Assembly: GCF_018687715.1 (NCBI RefSeq)
Contig: NC_056754.1
Coordinates: 12,794,501-12,858,500, forward strand
DNA length: 64,000 bases
Direction of reading: 5' to 3'
DNA from: Carya illinoinensis
Lineage: Eukaryota > Streptophyta > Magnoliopsida > Fagales > Juglandaceae
Part shown: piece by piece, positions 26,901 through 39,100 of the stretch
Layout of the letters: each line of letters begins with the position of its first letter
Numbering within the stretch: the first letter of the stretch is position 1
The notes under the pieces: generated by a model
What the model was told of the DNA's origin: nothing
The model's input: only the letters and a program-made list of their open reading frames with translations
Database searches by the model: none
Program-made: the position numbers and the translations under genes

Positions 26901-29900
26901 TATGGTCATATAAATGTATGTGTAATGTAAATATTATAATTGGGTATGATAATATGATATGGTTTTTATGGTTATCTACGTTGCGCTAAGAGCCAAGTCA
27001 AGGTTAGATCGCTTTCATGAACTTCTATGAATTATGATGATTTACATGAAAGTAAGCCTATATATATGTTATGCTTTTATGGATTGTTGATTGAGGGATT
27101 GAATGTTACTAAAATCACATGGAAGTCATGATATGATCTTATAATAATTTAAGATAGGTATTCTATGAATTAAAATAGCCAAATCATGCATGCTTCATTC
27201 ATGTAGTGCTTAGACCATGTATGCCATGTATTGTTCATCCAATAACTTAAGACAAGCATGCCATTTAATAAATAGCCAGATCATGTATGCCATATTCATG
27301 TAGTTTTGAGATCATGCATGCCATGAAATGTCATAAAATGATTAAATCATGTTAGGCCATGTCATGCTATGCTATACCATGTACAAGAATATATCATTTT
27401 ATGTCATGCTAGAAAAGTCTATGAAGTCCAAGAAAATTATCATGCATTAAGAAAGATAAACATTTTAAGGTAACACGGACCCAAGCGTGTTTACCATAGT
27501 TATGCTAAGAAGGTACCACGGACTCAAGCGTGGTTACCACAAGTTAAGTGAAACACGGACTCAAGCGTGTTTGACTCAATGTCATGCAAGTTAATTGAAC
27601 ATGGACTCAAGCGTGTTTCACTCCATGTCAAGTAAGATAAGTGAAACACGGACTCAAGCGTCTTTCACTCCACGTCAAGCAAGATAAGTGAAACACGGAC
27701 TCAAGCGTGTTTCACTTCATGTTATGCAAGTTAAGTGAAACACGGACTCAAGCATGTTTCACTACATGACAAGTTAGGTGGTGCCATGGACTCAAGCGTG
27801 GTTCACCATGAAATAAGTATAATTCAAGATAAACAAGTTACTCATGCATTCACGCTTCATGTTTGCCATGATTATGAATGTTTCCGTTCATGTTAATCCA
27901 TGAATGTTATATGAAAGTTATGATAAGGCTTTAGAAATCAAATTTATGCTAAGCTAGATAGTATTTTACAGTATGATGTATCCTTTACTGAGTATTCGAC
28001 TCATTTTTGTTGTTTGTCTTTTTGTTTTCTTCTATGTTGATTGCCACAGATGGTGATTATGATGATGCAGAGCTGGATGGCCAGGAGTAGATTTAGTATA
28101 AGGACTTAGAGATGAATAAGTGTCATTTACACAAGAATTAAGTTTCTTTTATGTCATTTCAATAACTAGTCTTGTTTAAGATTAGCTCATGTTTTGCTTT
28201 ATTCAGTTTCAAGTTTCAAGACTATTTATATCATTTCAGTTAAGTTTCTTTCAATAAATGAGGTATTTCAGAGTAATGAGTCTCTTTACCGGGCCTTTTA
28301 TCATGTTTGTTAGTAACGTCTCTATCCTACGGGAACCGGGTGTTACACCCTTAAATCCCGAACCCCCAACCCACCATCTCTCAACGGAGTACATATCTTA
28401 TCCCATCCCACCAAATGAAACTTAAATTCATCTCCTATCCCCCCCCCCCCCCCCCAATAAGAATTCTCGCTGAAGTTTCTCCAGTCTCTATGCAATGCTA
28501 GCAGGGAGTGGAAATAAAGATAGGTAGTATGTAGGAAGGTTAGATAGAGTGCTTTTAATCAAAGTAATCCGCCCCCCTTTTGAAAGATATACCTTTTTCC
28601 ACCCAGCCAGCCTACGCTCGAATTTTTCCAGCACCCCCTCCCAAATAGATTTTGCTTTGAACGAAACCCCCAGTGGAAGGCCTAGATATTTCAAAGGCAA
28701 GGATGAGACCACACACCCCAAGATGTTAGCTAACCCACTAATGTTATTTACTCCCCCCACCGCAACCATCTCCGTTTTAGCAAGATTGATCTTCAACCCG
28801 GACACAGCTTCAAAGCAAATCAAAATGGCCTTCAGAGATTCAATATGACCTGCATCTGCCTCACAAAACAATACAGTATCATCTGCAAACAGAAGGTGAG
28901 AGATAATGATAGCACCATGATTGCACCCCACGGTAAAACCTGAGAAAAAACCAACCCCTACTGCCTTCGACACCATTCTGCTTAGGGCCTCCATTATCAA
29001 AACAAATAAGAGATGAGATAAAGGATCTCCTTGCCGCAGCCCCCGCGAGCTATTAAAAAAAACCCACTGGATCCCCATTTACTAAAACCGAGAATCGCAC
29101 CGTTGATACACAGTGCCTTATCCACTTCCTCCATCTTGCCCCAAAACCACATCTATCCAACATATAAGTCAAGAAATCCCAATTCACATGGTCGTATGCC
29201 TTCTCCATATCAAGTTTACACAAAATACCTGGGATTCCGGACCTGATTCTGCTGTCCAGACATTCATTTGCTATAAGAACTGAGTCTAGAATTTGCCTCC
29301 CCTTCACAAAGGCATTTTGAGATTTCAAAATGATTTTTTCCATGACCGTACTCAACCTATTGGCAAGAACCTTTGAGAGCATCTTATACACACTGCTCAC
29401 AAGACTAATTGGTCTGAAATCAGGGACCTCCATTGCCCCAACCTTTTTAGGAACTAGAGCAATAAAAGTTGCATTTAAGCTTTTTTCAAAATAGCCATGT
29501 GCAAAAAATTCATGGAAAACCAGCATTACTTCTTCTCTCACCACCTCCCAACAAGATTGGAAGAAAGCCATAGTGAAACCATCCAGACCGGGTGCTTTAT
29601 CTTTATTCATTTTCTTAATCACTTGGTGTACCTATTCCTCTTCAAACGGTCTCTCCAACCAAGCTCTACTAGATTGATCTATGGCCTCAAAAGCTAAGTC
29701 ATCTAAAGTCGGCCTCCATTCATGTGGTTCCGCTAGCAAGTGTTGAAAATGACTAACCACATGTTCCTTTTATCACCTCTTGGTCTGAAATATTTTCCCC
29801 ATTAATGTTCATGGACTCAACGGTATTGAATCTCCTATGCGCATTAGCCACTCGGTGGAAGAATTGTGTACACTTATCCCCCTCCCTTAGCCACAAAGCC

Positions 29901-32900
29901 CTTGATTTTTGTCTCCACGACATTTCCTCCATTAAAGCCAGTCTTTCTAATTCAGCAATTACTTGGACCTTACGGTTATTCCCCTCCCCTACACCCTCCA
30001 AGGTTTGTAACTCTTGGAACAAGTTCTTTTTCTGAGAGGTTACATTACCAAACACCTGTTCATTGCATATCTTCAAATCTTTCTTCAAAGCTTTCAGCTT
30101 TTCCGCCAAAATCTTGCTCGGATTGCCAACAAAGGAATATGAACTCCACCATTGCCTAATCAATTCCACGAACCCCTCTACTTTTAGCCACATGTTCTCA
30201 AATTTAAAAGGCCTTCTACCCCCTTGTATCCCACCACCATCTAGCATAATGGGAAAGTGATCCGAACATAACCTCGGGAATCTTTTCTGACTTAAATCGG
30301 GGTATTGTGATTCCCACAAAGGAGAAACGCTGAGCCTAAAAAACTCATTCACCCTCCCTTTTTTCCTGATAAAACCCCGCATTACCAGTACACCTCAAAC
30401 ACTCCACCACCTCAGCCATCCAACTCACCATCCCTCTACTAAGGTAAAGAAACTTCATCAACTTCCTACTTTCATAAATACAAAAGAGATTTCCACCTTT
30501 CCTGCTAAAAGTAAACAACTTTGCTTCTATGGTCTACCCATAATCTGGCCACATTACCCATCTTGCTAAAAAACTCCAACCCCAGAAAAAGATAGAAGGA
30601 AAAAGAAATGGAAAGAAAATTTAAAAAGAGAAGGAGAAAACAAAAAAATTGGATGGATTAATGGATTATTTCTGGTGCTTCATGAGAGAGAGAGAGAGAG
30701 GTTTGACCTGAAGAGTTTTAACAAGACGTACAAGGTACAGGTTTGAGAAATTTAACAAGAAGATGTACCAAGTACAATCCCAGTAGGGAAGAGTTTCCAC
30801 AGATTGATGCGAACGTACACAAATATCATAATAGCCCCATATAAAAAATATATTCGAAATCAAATTTGACCATAAATTGACTTACCTTGTTCTCCATAGA
30901 GCAAAGTGCAAATTTCCAACCAAAACTTTCATTAAGATTGCACATGAGAGCATCAATCCACTCACTCTTGCCTGAATTGGGAACCCCAGTTACTATAGTC
31001 AACTCTCCTGCCACAACCTGATTAAAATAACGTTTAGAACAACTGAACAAGAGCAGAATGTTTTCACACTACGCTCCAACATAACCACACGTGCATTTCT
31101 GCTGGTTAGAACATACTATTAGTAATATGAAGAGTTGTGAGCATGGTTAGAACATACTGACTACTAGGAATTTGGAGAGTTTGTGATTGTTTATATTTAG
31201 ATATGAATTCATTTGTTATTATTGTAAAATCTATATCTTCACATTAATAAAGTTCTCATTTACAGATAAAAAAACTATATCTTCAAAAATCATAATCCTG
31301 ATCAATTTATTTGTTATAATACAAATCATACTAGACTGATCTCTTTCAATTATAACTATAGAAAACCACTTACAAAATCACTAGACTAATCAGTTTAGAG
31401 ACTTGGGCCAATTTGAAAATTATAACTGGCACCGTATGAGGTTATACAAATAAAGTTTTCAGCTTGTAAGTAGGTTTTTCTCATTTGTATACATCCTGTA
31501 TACCTGGGCTATGCCTATTTACTTGAATAAAATTTCTCTTATTAATTATAAAAAAATAATAATAATAATAATTCTTTAAATAAAAAAGTACAAATCTAAT
31601 TTCAATTACTTTTCCAGTCATGAAATATAGCCCCGCATAGGCAGAATATAGAATATCACTACCAATGATGAACCAGGCCTTTTTTGAATAAGACCTCTAT
31701 TTCACATTATGCATCCAAACACATTTCTCCCTTTTTTTCCAAAAGGCTTAAAAACCGATTACCAAGCATGTAAAAAATCAATGTATCCACTTGCAATTCC
31801 CTACTTTTTGAAGGCAGAACAAATTGAAACCATTCCCAAATAGCTCTAAATCTTGTATGTGGAGAACCTAAACATAAGACTCATGTTAGGCTTAACAATA
31901 TTGTCACCAGAGAAGAACTTAGGTCCCGTTTGGTTACACAAATGAACTGAGATGAGATGTTTTGAATAGTAATGAATGAAATATTGTTATAATATAATTT
32001 TTTAATATTAGTTTTATATTGGGATTTAAAAAAGTTCAATTGTTTATTATATTTTGTATGGGGATTTGAAAAAATTGTAATGAGATGAAATGAGATTTTT
32101 AGTTTTGGTTAACCAATCCAGGCCTTAGTCAGAAAAGTTTACCGATTTAAATAGAGTCATATAAGTTAATGCCACAAAACACCTGTAGACTGAATAAATT
32201 ATAATGCAGGTTTGTACTTACATTATATAACCCATTCAAAGCCCTCCACCCAGTTGAGAGACCAAACTCATATCCATGAGTTCTGTGATAATAGGCATCA
32301 ATTTCATCAAAGTAGTTATTAAAGTTGAACAATCCACGTATAGGGTATAATTCAGCATTCTCAATGACTTCCTTCAGTACATCAGAACCCAAATACATGA
32401 GAACCTGTGCACATAATTGCAAGAGATAAGATAAGGTTAGTGAGCCTGATTATCAGAGATAAGGGTTAGTCCAATAATTTCAAAGCAAATGACCCGGTTA
32501 CAACTTAAATGGCTTTTCAGAATAAAATTTCCATGTCAGGGCCCATCAATGATAAGACAAGAATGTGTGGAAGTCCCAAAAGTACACCATGATCATACCA
32601 CATGATGAATAGGCAATGCTTATTGTGTGAAAATATTTATTGCTCATCAGCATGATATATATCATATCAGCATCTTATTGATTCAAGGATAACAGATTTA
32701 CAAACAAGGGAAACCACAGAAACATGTCCCCAGCTTCATATGGTTAGATATACATAATACTACAACAAGAAACTTGCTGGCTTTAGAAAACCTAATTAAC
32801 TCAATCTTATTATAGTAAGCATATCTGGTTCAGGCTGAGAAGGGAAAAAAAAAAAAAAAAAAAGCATATCTGGCTCAGAATAAGGTCTTCAGTCTGTCCT

Positions 32901-35900
32901 CAAGGAGACGTAATGATGTACATCTATGCAGACATAAATAACTGACCTCATTTGCATCTTTGAAATGATCTACTTCATTTTTCTTTGGCCATGTGACTCG
33001 CCAGCATCTGCATCACATGGTCCAAAAAAGATATTCTTAAGAAGCCTTCTAAAGATTGTTTCAGATTAATAGTATAGAATAATCATAAAACATCATGTAG
33101 ACCTTTCCCTTCCAAGGCGGCGTGCAAGCTCTTCAGCTAAAGCTTGACCAGGTTGATCCCCATCAGTGGCAAGTATAATACGTGATGCCTATCAATGCCA
33201 ATAAAATATAAAAATAAAGCTTTCTACAATTCCAAGTTCTAATTAAAAGCAGCAGACCTATATCAACCAACCTCCTGCAAGTACTCTTTGCAGTTCCACA
33301 AATACTGATACTTTGTATCCTAGTTTACAAAAATGCAAAGCAAAAGCATTAGGTAAAGATTTTTTAATAAGTAATGCAAATTGTATTAAAATAGCACAAT
33401 GACACAACCCAAGTACACAGGAAATTTACAAAAGGATACACCCAACTTGAAGTCCAGCAGGCTAGATAATTAGAAGCTGTCATGAGCAGCCATCCAAGCA
33501 TAGACATTGTTGAAATTTATGGGTTAAAACTGTGTCACCGTCTCTCATGATTTTCAAAAGTTCAGGAATCACATTCTTGCTAGACACACCACATCAAGCA
33601 CAAAGGGGTCATCCTCCAAACATCTGAATTTCTAAGGCCCCATTTGGATTGCAAGATGCTCCCATCTCATCTCATCTCATCCCATCTCATCTCAACATCC
33701 AAACACCACAAACACAAAATACTTTTCAATTTCAAATGTTCAACTTTTTATCTAATCATTAACTAATCATTACAACTTTCCCAAACTTTTAAACAAAACA
33801 CAAAACAATTCAATTTTTTCAAATCTCAAAACAAAAATAATATTTTTTTTGGATAATTAATAAGAATTTTATTATCAAGAATAGGCATAGCCCAAGTATA
33901 CAGGAAGTATTAAATAATATTAAAAAAATATATTCTAATCATATTTAAACTTTATAATATGTTTATTCAACTTTTTCTCTCTTTTCCAAAAACCCCATAA
34001 AACATCTTAACTCAACTATTTCACTACCATTCACAAATCATTTCACTACTATTCAAATGAGGCCCAAGACTTCCACAAGGATTCCACCAACATACCAACA
34101 ACTCCATCCTCTAGGGCACAACCCACTCAAATCCAAAAGTGCTGAACACACAAGCCTCTATCCAACTCACAATGTGGTAGAAAATGACCGATGGTTTCCC
34201 CATTTTGCTTGCACATACAATACCACTTGAATACTACAATATGCCTCTTTCTAAAATTTTCCATTCGCTAAAATCTTTTGTAAGGACCTGTCGGTGCAAT
34301 CTAGCTGTGAAAAGGCAGACTTGGGATGAGCTGTGCATATTCAAACATCCTGGGTTCAATTCACACAAGGAGTGTAGCATGGAAAGTAGCTAGATAAAAA
34401 TTTAAACATGGGCTTATATTACAAACATCCAGTACCAAGAGTGCAACGCAAATACATATATATATATATATAGTAGAAACTACTTGAGAACATAAATAAA
34501 GTAAGGCCCATCTCTCCATCTGAGTGAAGCTTACACTATAACAATCTCGTTCATACAAGAACACAAGCAGCAAACTGAGGCTCATGGTACGGGAAATTAC
34601 ATTGATAACAATAAATTCTACCAACCCCCCTCAAGACTTGGGCTTCTATTTTTAGAAACGTCCCCATGCCCCCTGAAGTTTTTATCCATGTAATAAATAC
34701 ACCTTAGCACCGCTCATATATTGTTAAATTATGAAAAAATATTATTAGGGAACAGAGCATCATTTCCAAAGAGCTAAGTCTATGATACTTCTCAAACAGT
34801 CAAAGCTCAAGAGAGATTGGTGTATTTACTCAAACAGTAGACATTTACAGGTCTCAAGAGTCTGTTTGCACCCATTATGTTAGAATTCTCTCAATGTGAG
34901 TACATCCTTCCTGTTGAAAGCGACGTCATTTTATGGGGGTAATTTTTGGACACAGTCAAAATCCAAGTTTTAACAAAAATATAACTAGATTAGCATTCAT
35001 AAAAAGTAATAGCATTGATCCAACTCAGATTTTTTTTATTGGTAATGACTTTTAAATGGCTAATTTGCTTCTTTTAAATGACTTTTAAGAAGAGAAGACC
35101 TTTTCTTCAGGTGGCAACTCCTTTGTAGAAACAGATGGAGGGGCACCATCTGGGACACTCACACAATTTCGAAATCCAGCTTCTTCCATTGCAAGCTTGT
35201 CCATTTCACCTTCAACCTATAATAATTAAGCAAAATAATAATTATAGGATGAGATGATGTTGACGTCATTTAATATTATAGAAGAATGGAAGCCATACAA
35301 TGATGATATCACTTTTCCCCTTAATGTCATCAAGCCCATAAAAGATCTTTTCAGTGTCTGCTTCCTGAAATAAAAGCAGATCTATAAGACAATTGATTCA
35401 GTTCAATTTCAAGTATCTAAGGCAGAAACATGTTATGACGTACCAAGAAAGTAATCATAATCGGTACGAGAGAATTAACAAAAAACTCAAGCCCATGTTA
35501 GGAGAAAGTAGAAGTCCTCAACTGCAACATGTTACAAGGCCACACCTTTTTCTTTCTGAGCTACAAGATCACACACTAAAGGAACAGAAGGTAACCTTCA
35601 ATTACTCTCTGGAGTTTTTCCACAAAAGACTCCTGATTAGACAACCATAGTAAATGGATAACTTCCACTCACATATTGGGCAATGATCAGAAGTTTTCAT
35701 CATCCCACCCGCAGGTTTCTAAGCTAATATAATTTCCTCAAAAGAACTTCAAGTGTAGGAGGTTTTGCCCATCAATCTAAAACACTTTTATAATAATAGA
35801 TTCTATGGTACAATATAAACCATGCCTTCCTTTCTCTTTTCCTTTTTATTTTCTCACTCAGCATATCAAACATTGCATGTTTATCACATGATTTAGATAG

Positions 35901-36118
35901 CTAGAGTAATTGTTATGATCAAACCTGCCAAAAATTCTTGCTAATGTCTCGATACTTGCAACTAACAAGCTTTCCATTTCGCCGATAAGTAAATGCAATT
36001 GCAATCTGCCAGTAACATTACAGAAGCAATCAGAAAAACAGAATTATTGTCCCATTTAGGCTAGATTTTGCCAGTTTTGTTATTTAGAACTGAGCTTTCA
36101 AGTTTTCAGTTTCAAGGG

Positions 36119-36151
<33 letters not shown>

Positions 36152-39100
36152 ACTCACTTTTCCTACTTCTGAATTGAGAAGAATAAAAGTGCCATTTTCT
36201 TTCAAACGTACAGTTGAATTTATTCTCAGTTCTTTCCACCTTCATCTTTTTTTAACCACAACTATCAATTCTATTTAACTCGATGTAAAGAAACTATCAG
36301 TTTCATGTATGTTACTGGGTAGTTAAATGCTACAGAAATGAATCCAGATGACTGATCCAAAAAAAAATAACCATGCAACCCCTTCTTTCTCACCCATAGA
36401 CAAATATGGACTTATTAAACGTTGCTAATGTTTTTGTTTTATATAAGATAGCTATTGTGAAAAGAATTCACCTAATGGAATAAATTCTTTACAAAAGATA
36501 GATATCATTTCTTTATACGTAAAGGTATCGAATTTTATTTAAAAAGATAGGTATAAAGTACAGAACACTAAATGGTAGTCATGCCTTCATGCTCCAATGC
36601 TCTAGTTTTTTCCCTCTTTTTGATAAGTGAAACTTCTATGGACTCATTATAGAAATCATTATATTACCACATTAATATCTCGCTCTAATCTAGACACAAC
36701 TGAAGTCATCATTTTTTTTATAAGTAAAAACTGCCATCAGCAATATAATAAACACGCATCAGTTTTCTTTTGGTTTGTTCAGAAGCACTGTGCACCTGAT
36801 CACCAGATTTCTTCTGCATTACTGCATTTCTCTGCAGTGTTTTCCATGATATTAACCGCTCGGCAAAATAAGCAACTAGCTGCAATAATAAAAATAATAT
36901 TATATTCAGTACAAGCTACAGCAAACAAAATAGGATAAATCTATCCTTCATTGTCAATTCTCAATTGTTCTTCAACCACAATTCACCTAGAAAATAAACT
37001 GGAAGAATGCAAAGAAGTGGCCTTGTTCAGAATAAAATTAAATGGGTCTGCAACATTCTACCACAACAGCATGTTGACCATACTAGTTACATTCTTCCCT
37101 AAAAATCATTGGGTAACATCCATTTCACAATACCGTCAGGAAAGTTAGTCACATTAGGTTTTGAAGAAAAAAGTATTGTGGCATTACTTGAATCACACAA
37201 AAACAAAAAATTCCCTGATTGCAAGCGCTTAGTTATCACTAATCCATACAACCCAAATAATTAGTCAGAAGAATAATGGAAACCATCTTTGACAATTTTT
37301 TTAACAGTAAAAGTTGAAGGCCAAAACCATCTTTGACAATTTAACAGAGAAGGTTCTTTAAGAAAATACGTCAGCATGTCAACAATATTAGTCATATTCA
37401 TCTATAAAGAATGCTAATGAGAAAACCACAGATCATTTGTTACTACACTGTGACGTTCCTAGTGCTTCATGGCAACCTGTATTTAGCCCTTTTAAATTGG
37501 ACTAGGACACACCATAACGAGTGATGGACCTTTCCACATGCTGGAAAGGTCGGTTTGACAGTCGATAAAGTCAAGCTTTGTAGAAAATGATCATAATCTG
37601 CCTAATATGGTGCATATGGAGATTTTTTTTTCGTATGTCGGGGAACCTCTCCAAGGCAGGGCCCTTCGGACTGACCCCTGCAGGATTTATCCTGTGCACC
37701 GCACCCTCAAAAGTTTTCACCAGGAGGTGTGGCTCCAAATGATTGTTTGCACCCATGAGGTGTTGAACCTTGGACCTTGAAGGGAATGATAACCCAAGAC
37801 CAAGGCCTCACCACATGGGCCAACCCCTTGGGATTGTGCATATGGAGAAATAAACAACCAAAACTTCAAGAATTGTGAGAAGACTGTGAAGGAGCTCAAG
37901 AATTTCTCTTAAGAACACTTTATCGTTGGATTTCATCATACATATGCTCTTCCAGCTACAGTTTTCGCCACTTTATTAATCTTTCTTTTCTTGCTAACTG
38001 GGCTATGACCTATGTACCAGGTTTGCACTTTTTTGCTCATTAATAAATTTTGCTCATTAAAAAAACAGTGAGCAGCATCTACATTATACAGTACCAAAAA
38101 TTGTCTTGAAGAAGAAACACATACAGTATGCTACTGGATGCCTAAACACTTAATTCTCTCTGCCACTACCACAGAAATGAAAGCTTCTAGAGTTTTTTCT
38201 TCTGATTTGTAGAATACATGAAACAAGATTTTACATCCTTGGTCATCGTCCCAAAATATTAGTTTCTAGAGAGACCCTGGCACCTGCTAATGTCTTCTTT
38301 TTATATGTAAGATAATATTTATGAATAATTAAAAAGGCACGAAGTACACTAGCAGTATACATCAGATATGCCTAACTAGAGAGATTGTTGCCAAGAGCCT
38401 GATGGCCTAATGGCATATGACCCAATTCTCCAAATGGAAAGCCTAGATTCAAAACCCCCCGCCCCCTTGTATCAAAAAAAAAACTAGAGAGACTGTTAAA
38501 GTCAATGAATAATAATATATATGTATGCAAAGATGCAACTGAATGAGGACACCATGCTACTATTTAGGTTCAGAAGCATGGAACTAATATGCATTTGTAA
38601 AAAGCAACAATTAGAAGCATCATTTGGTCCACATCAGTAAACCTGAAAATGATCCACAAACTAAATTCTTTCCATGTAATTGGGAATAAAATGACAAATT
38701 GTGCCTTTTGATGAGACTACTTCTGTTACATATTTACTAATGAACAAATGCATTATTTTATGGAGAGAGGGGTAAGCAAATTATTAGGGATACATAACAG
38801 CAACAGCCCAAACCATCTGAAGTGACTTCAATCTGACATAAGGGAAAGTGGTAGAAAAAAGTTAAGCTTACAACCTCATTACAAAGTGGTTCTAATTGCA
38901 GACTCTCCACTGTGATTTCTCTTTTACTCTTAAGTCTGGTTAACTGGCTCAAAGATCCAGAAGATGGCCTGCTGCTATCTGCAATTGCCTGCAACCAAGG
39001 GGATAACACTAGCCAGTGACCTTCATGTTTAGATATTTTCAAAATCACAACCGGGGACAGATACGAACCACACAGAGATGAGGAACTATCTTACTCTTGT

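Larger units (their letters stand above)
24442..30382 (-). pseudogene. LINE ORF2 in four blocks, interrupted by LTR
   Basis: The blocks are 29753-30382 (endonuclease C-terminus, [13 protein letters not shown]), 29053-29622 ([16 protein letters not shown] to DHVNWDFL), 28488-29078 (RT palm, [15 protein letters not shown] and FADDT) and 24442-25491 (RT C-terminus plus zf-[21 protein letters not shown]). Precise removal of 25492-28347 plus one CCCTT copy gives an open frame across the join, reading [16 protein letters not shown]. The copy was therefore nearly intact when the LTR element landed. Confidence 0.82.
24352..30600 (-). mobile_element. LINE, minus strand, split by a solo LTR
   Basis: A T-run at about 24352-24362 is the 3' end. 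Upstream come zf-RVT and the RT C-terminus (24442-25491), an inserted LTR (25492-28347), RT core (28488-29622, with [14 protein letters not shown] as the catalytic FADD box, intact), endonuclease C-terminus (29753-30382) and an ORF1 N-terminal piece (about 30370-30600). The endonuclease N-terminus and most of ORF1 are missing, so an internal deletion lies near 30370. Net length without the LTR is about 3.4 kb. It ends about 290 bp short of Twinkle exon 15. Confidence 0.85.
33361..34290 (-). mobile_element. LINE 3' end, split by a Tourist-like MITE
   Basis: After a T-rich edge near 33361, the minus strand reads LINE C-terminus ([10 protein letters not shown] near 33575-33615). It is interrupted by the MITE 33636-34074 and resumes at 34075-34290 with a zinc-site version ([19 protein letters not shown]). 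Stops are present. It lies in the Twinkle intron between exons 10 and 11. Confidence 0.72.

Noticed and set aside
27469..27807. CRISPR-like array of repeats with short spacers
   Set aside because: The repeats are hairpins inside a plant LTR, spacers are related to each other, and there are no cas genes. It is a minisatellite.
36706..36742. Another LINE stub with CATCA repeats
   Set aside because: The T-run and TATAAGTAAAA fit the pattern, but a five-base repeat is too short to trust.
37623..37835. tRNA gene
   Set aside because: A and B boxes are present but the cloverleaf is not, and the unit has an A-tail and a target duplication: a SINE.
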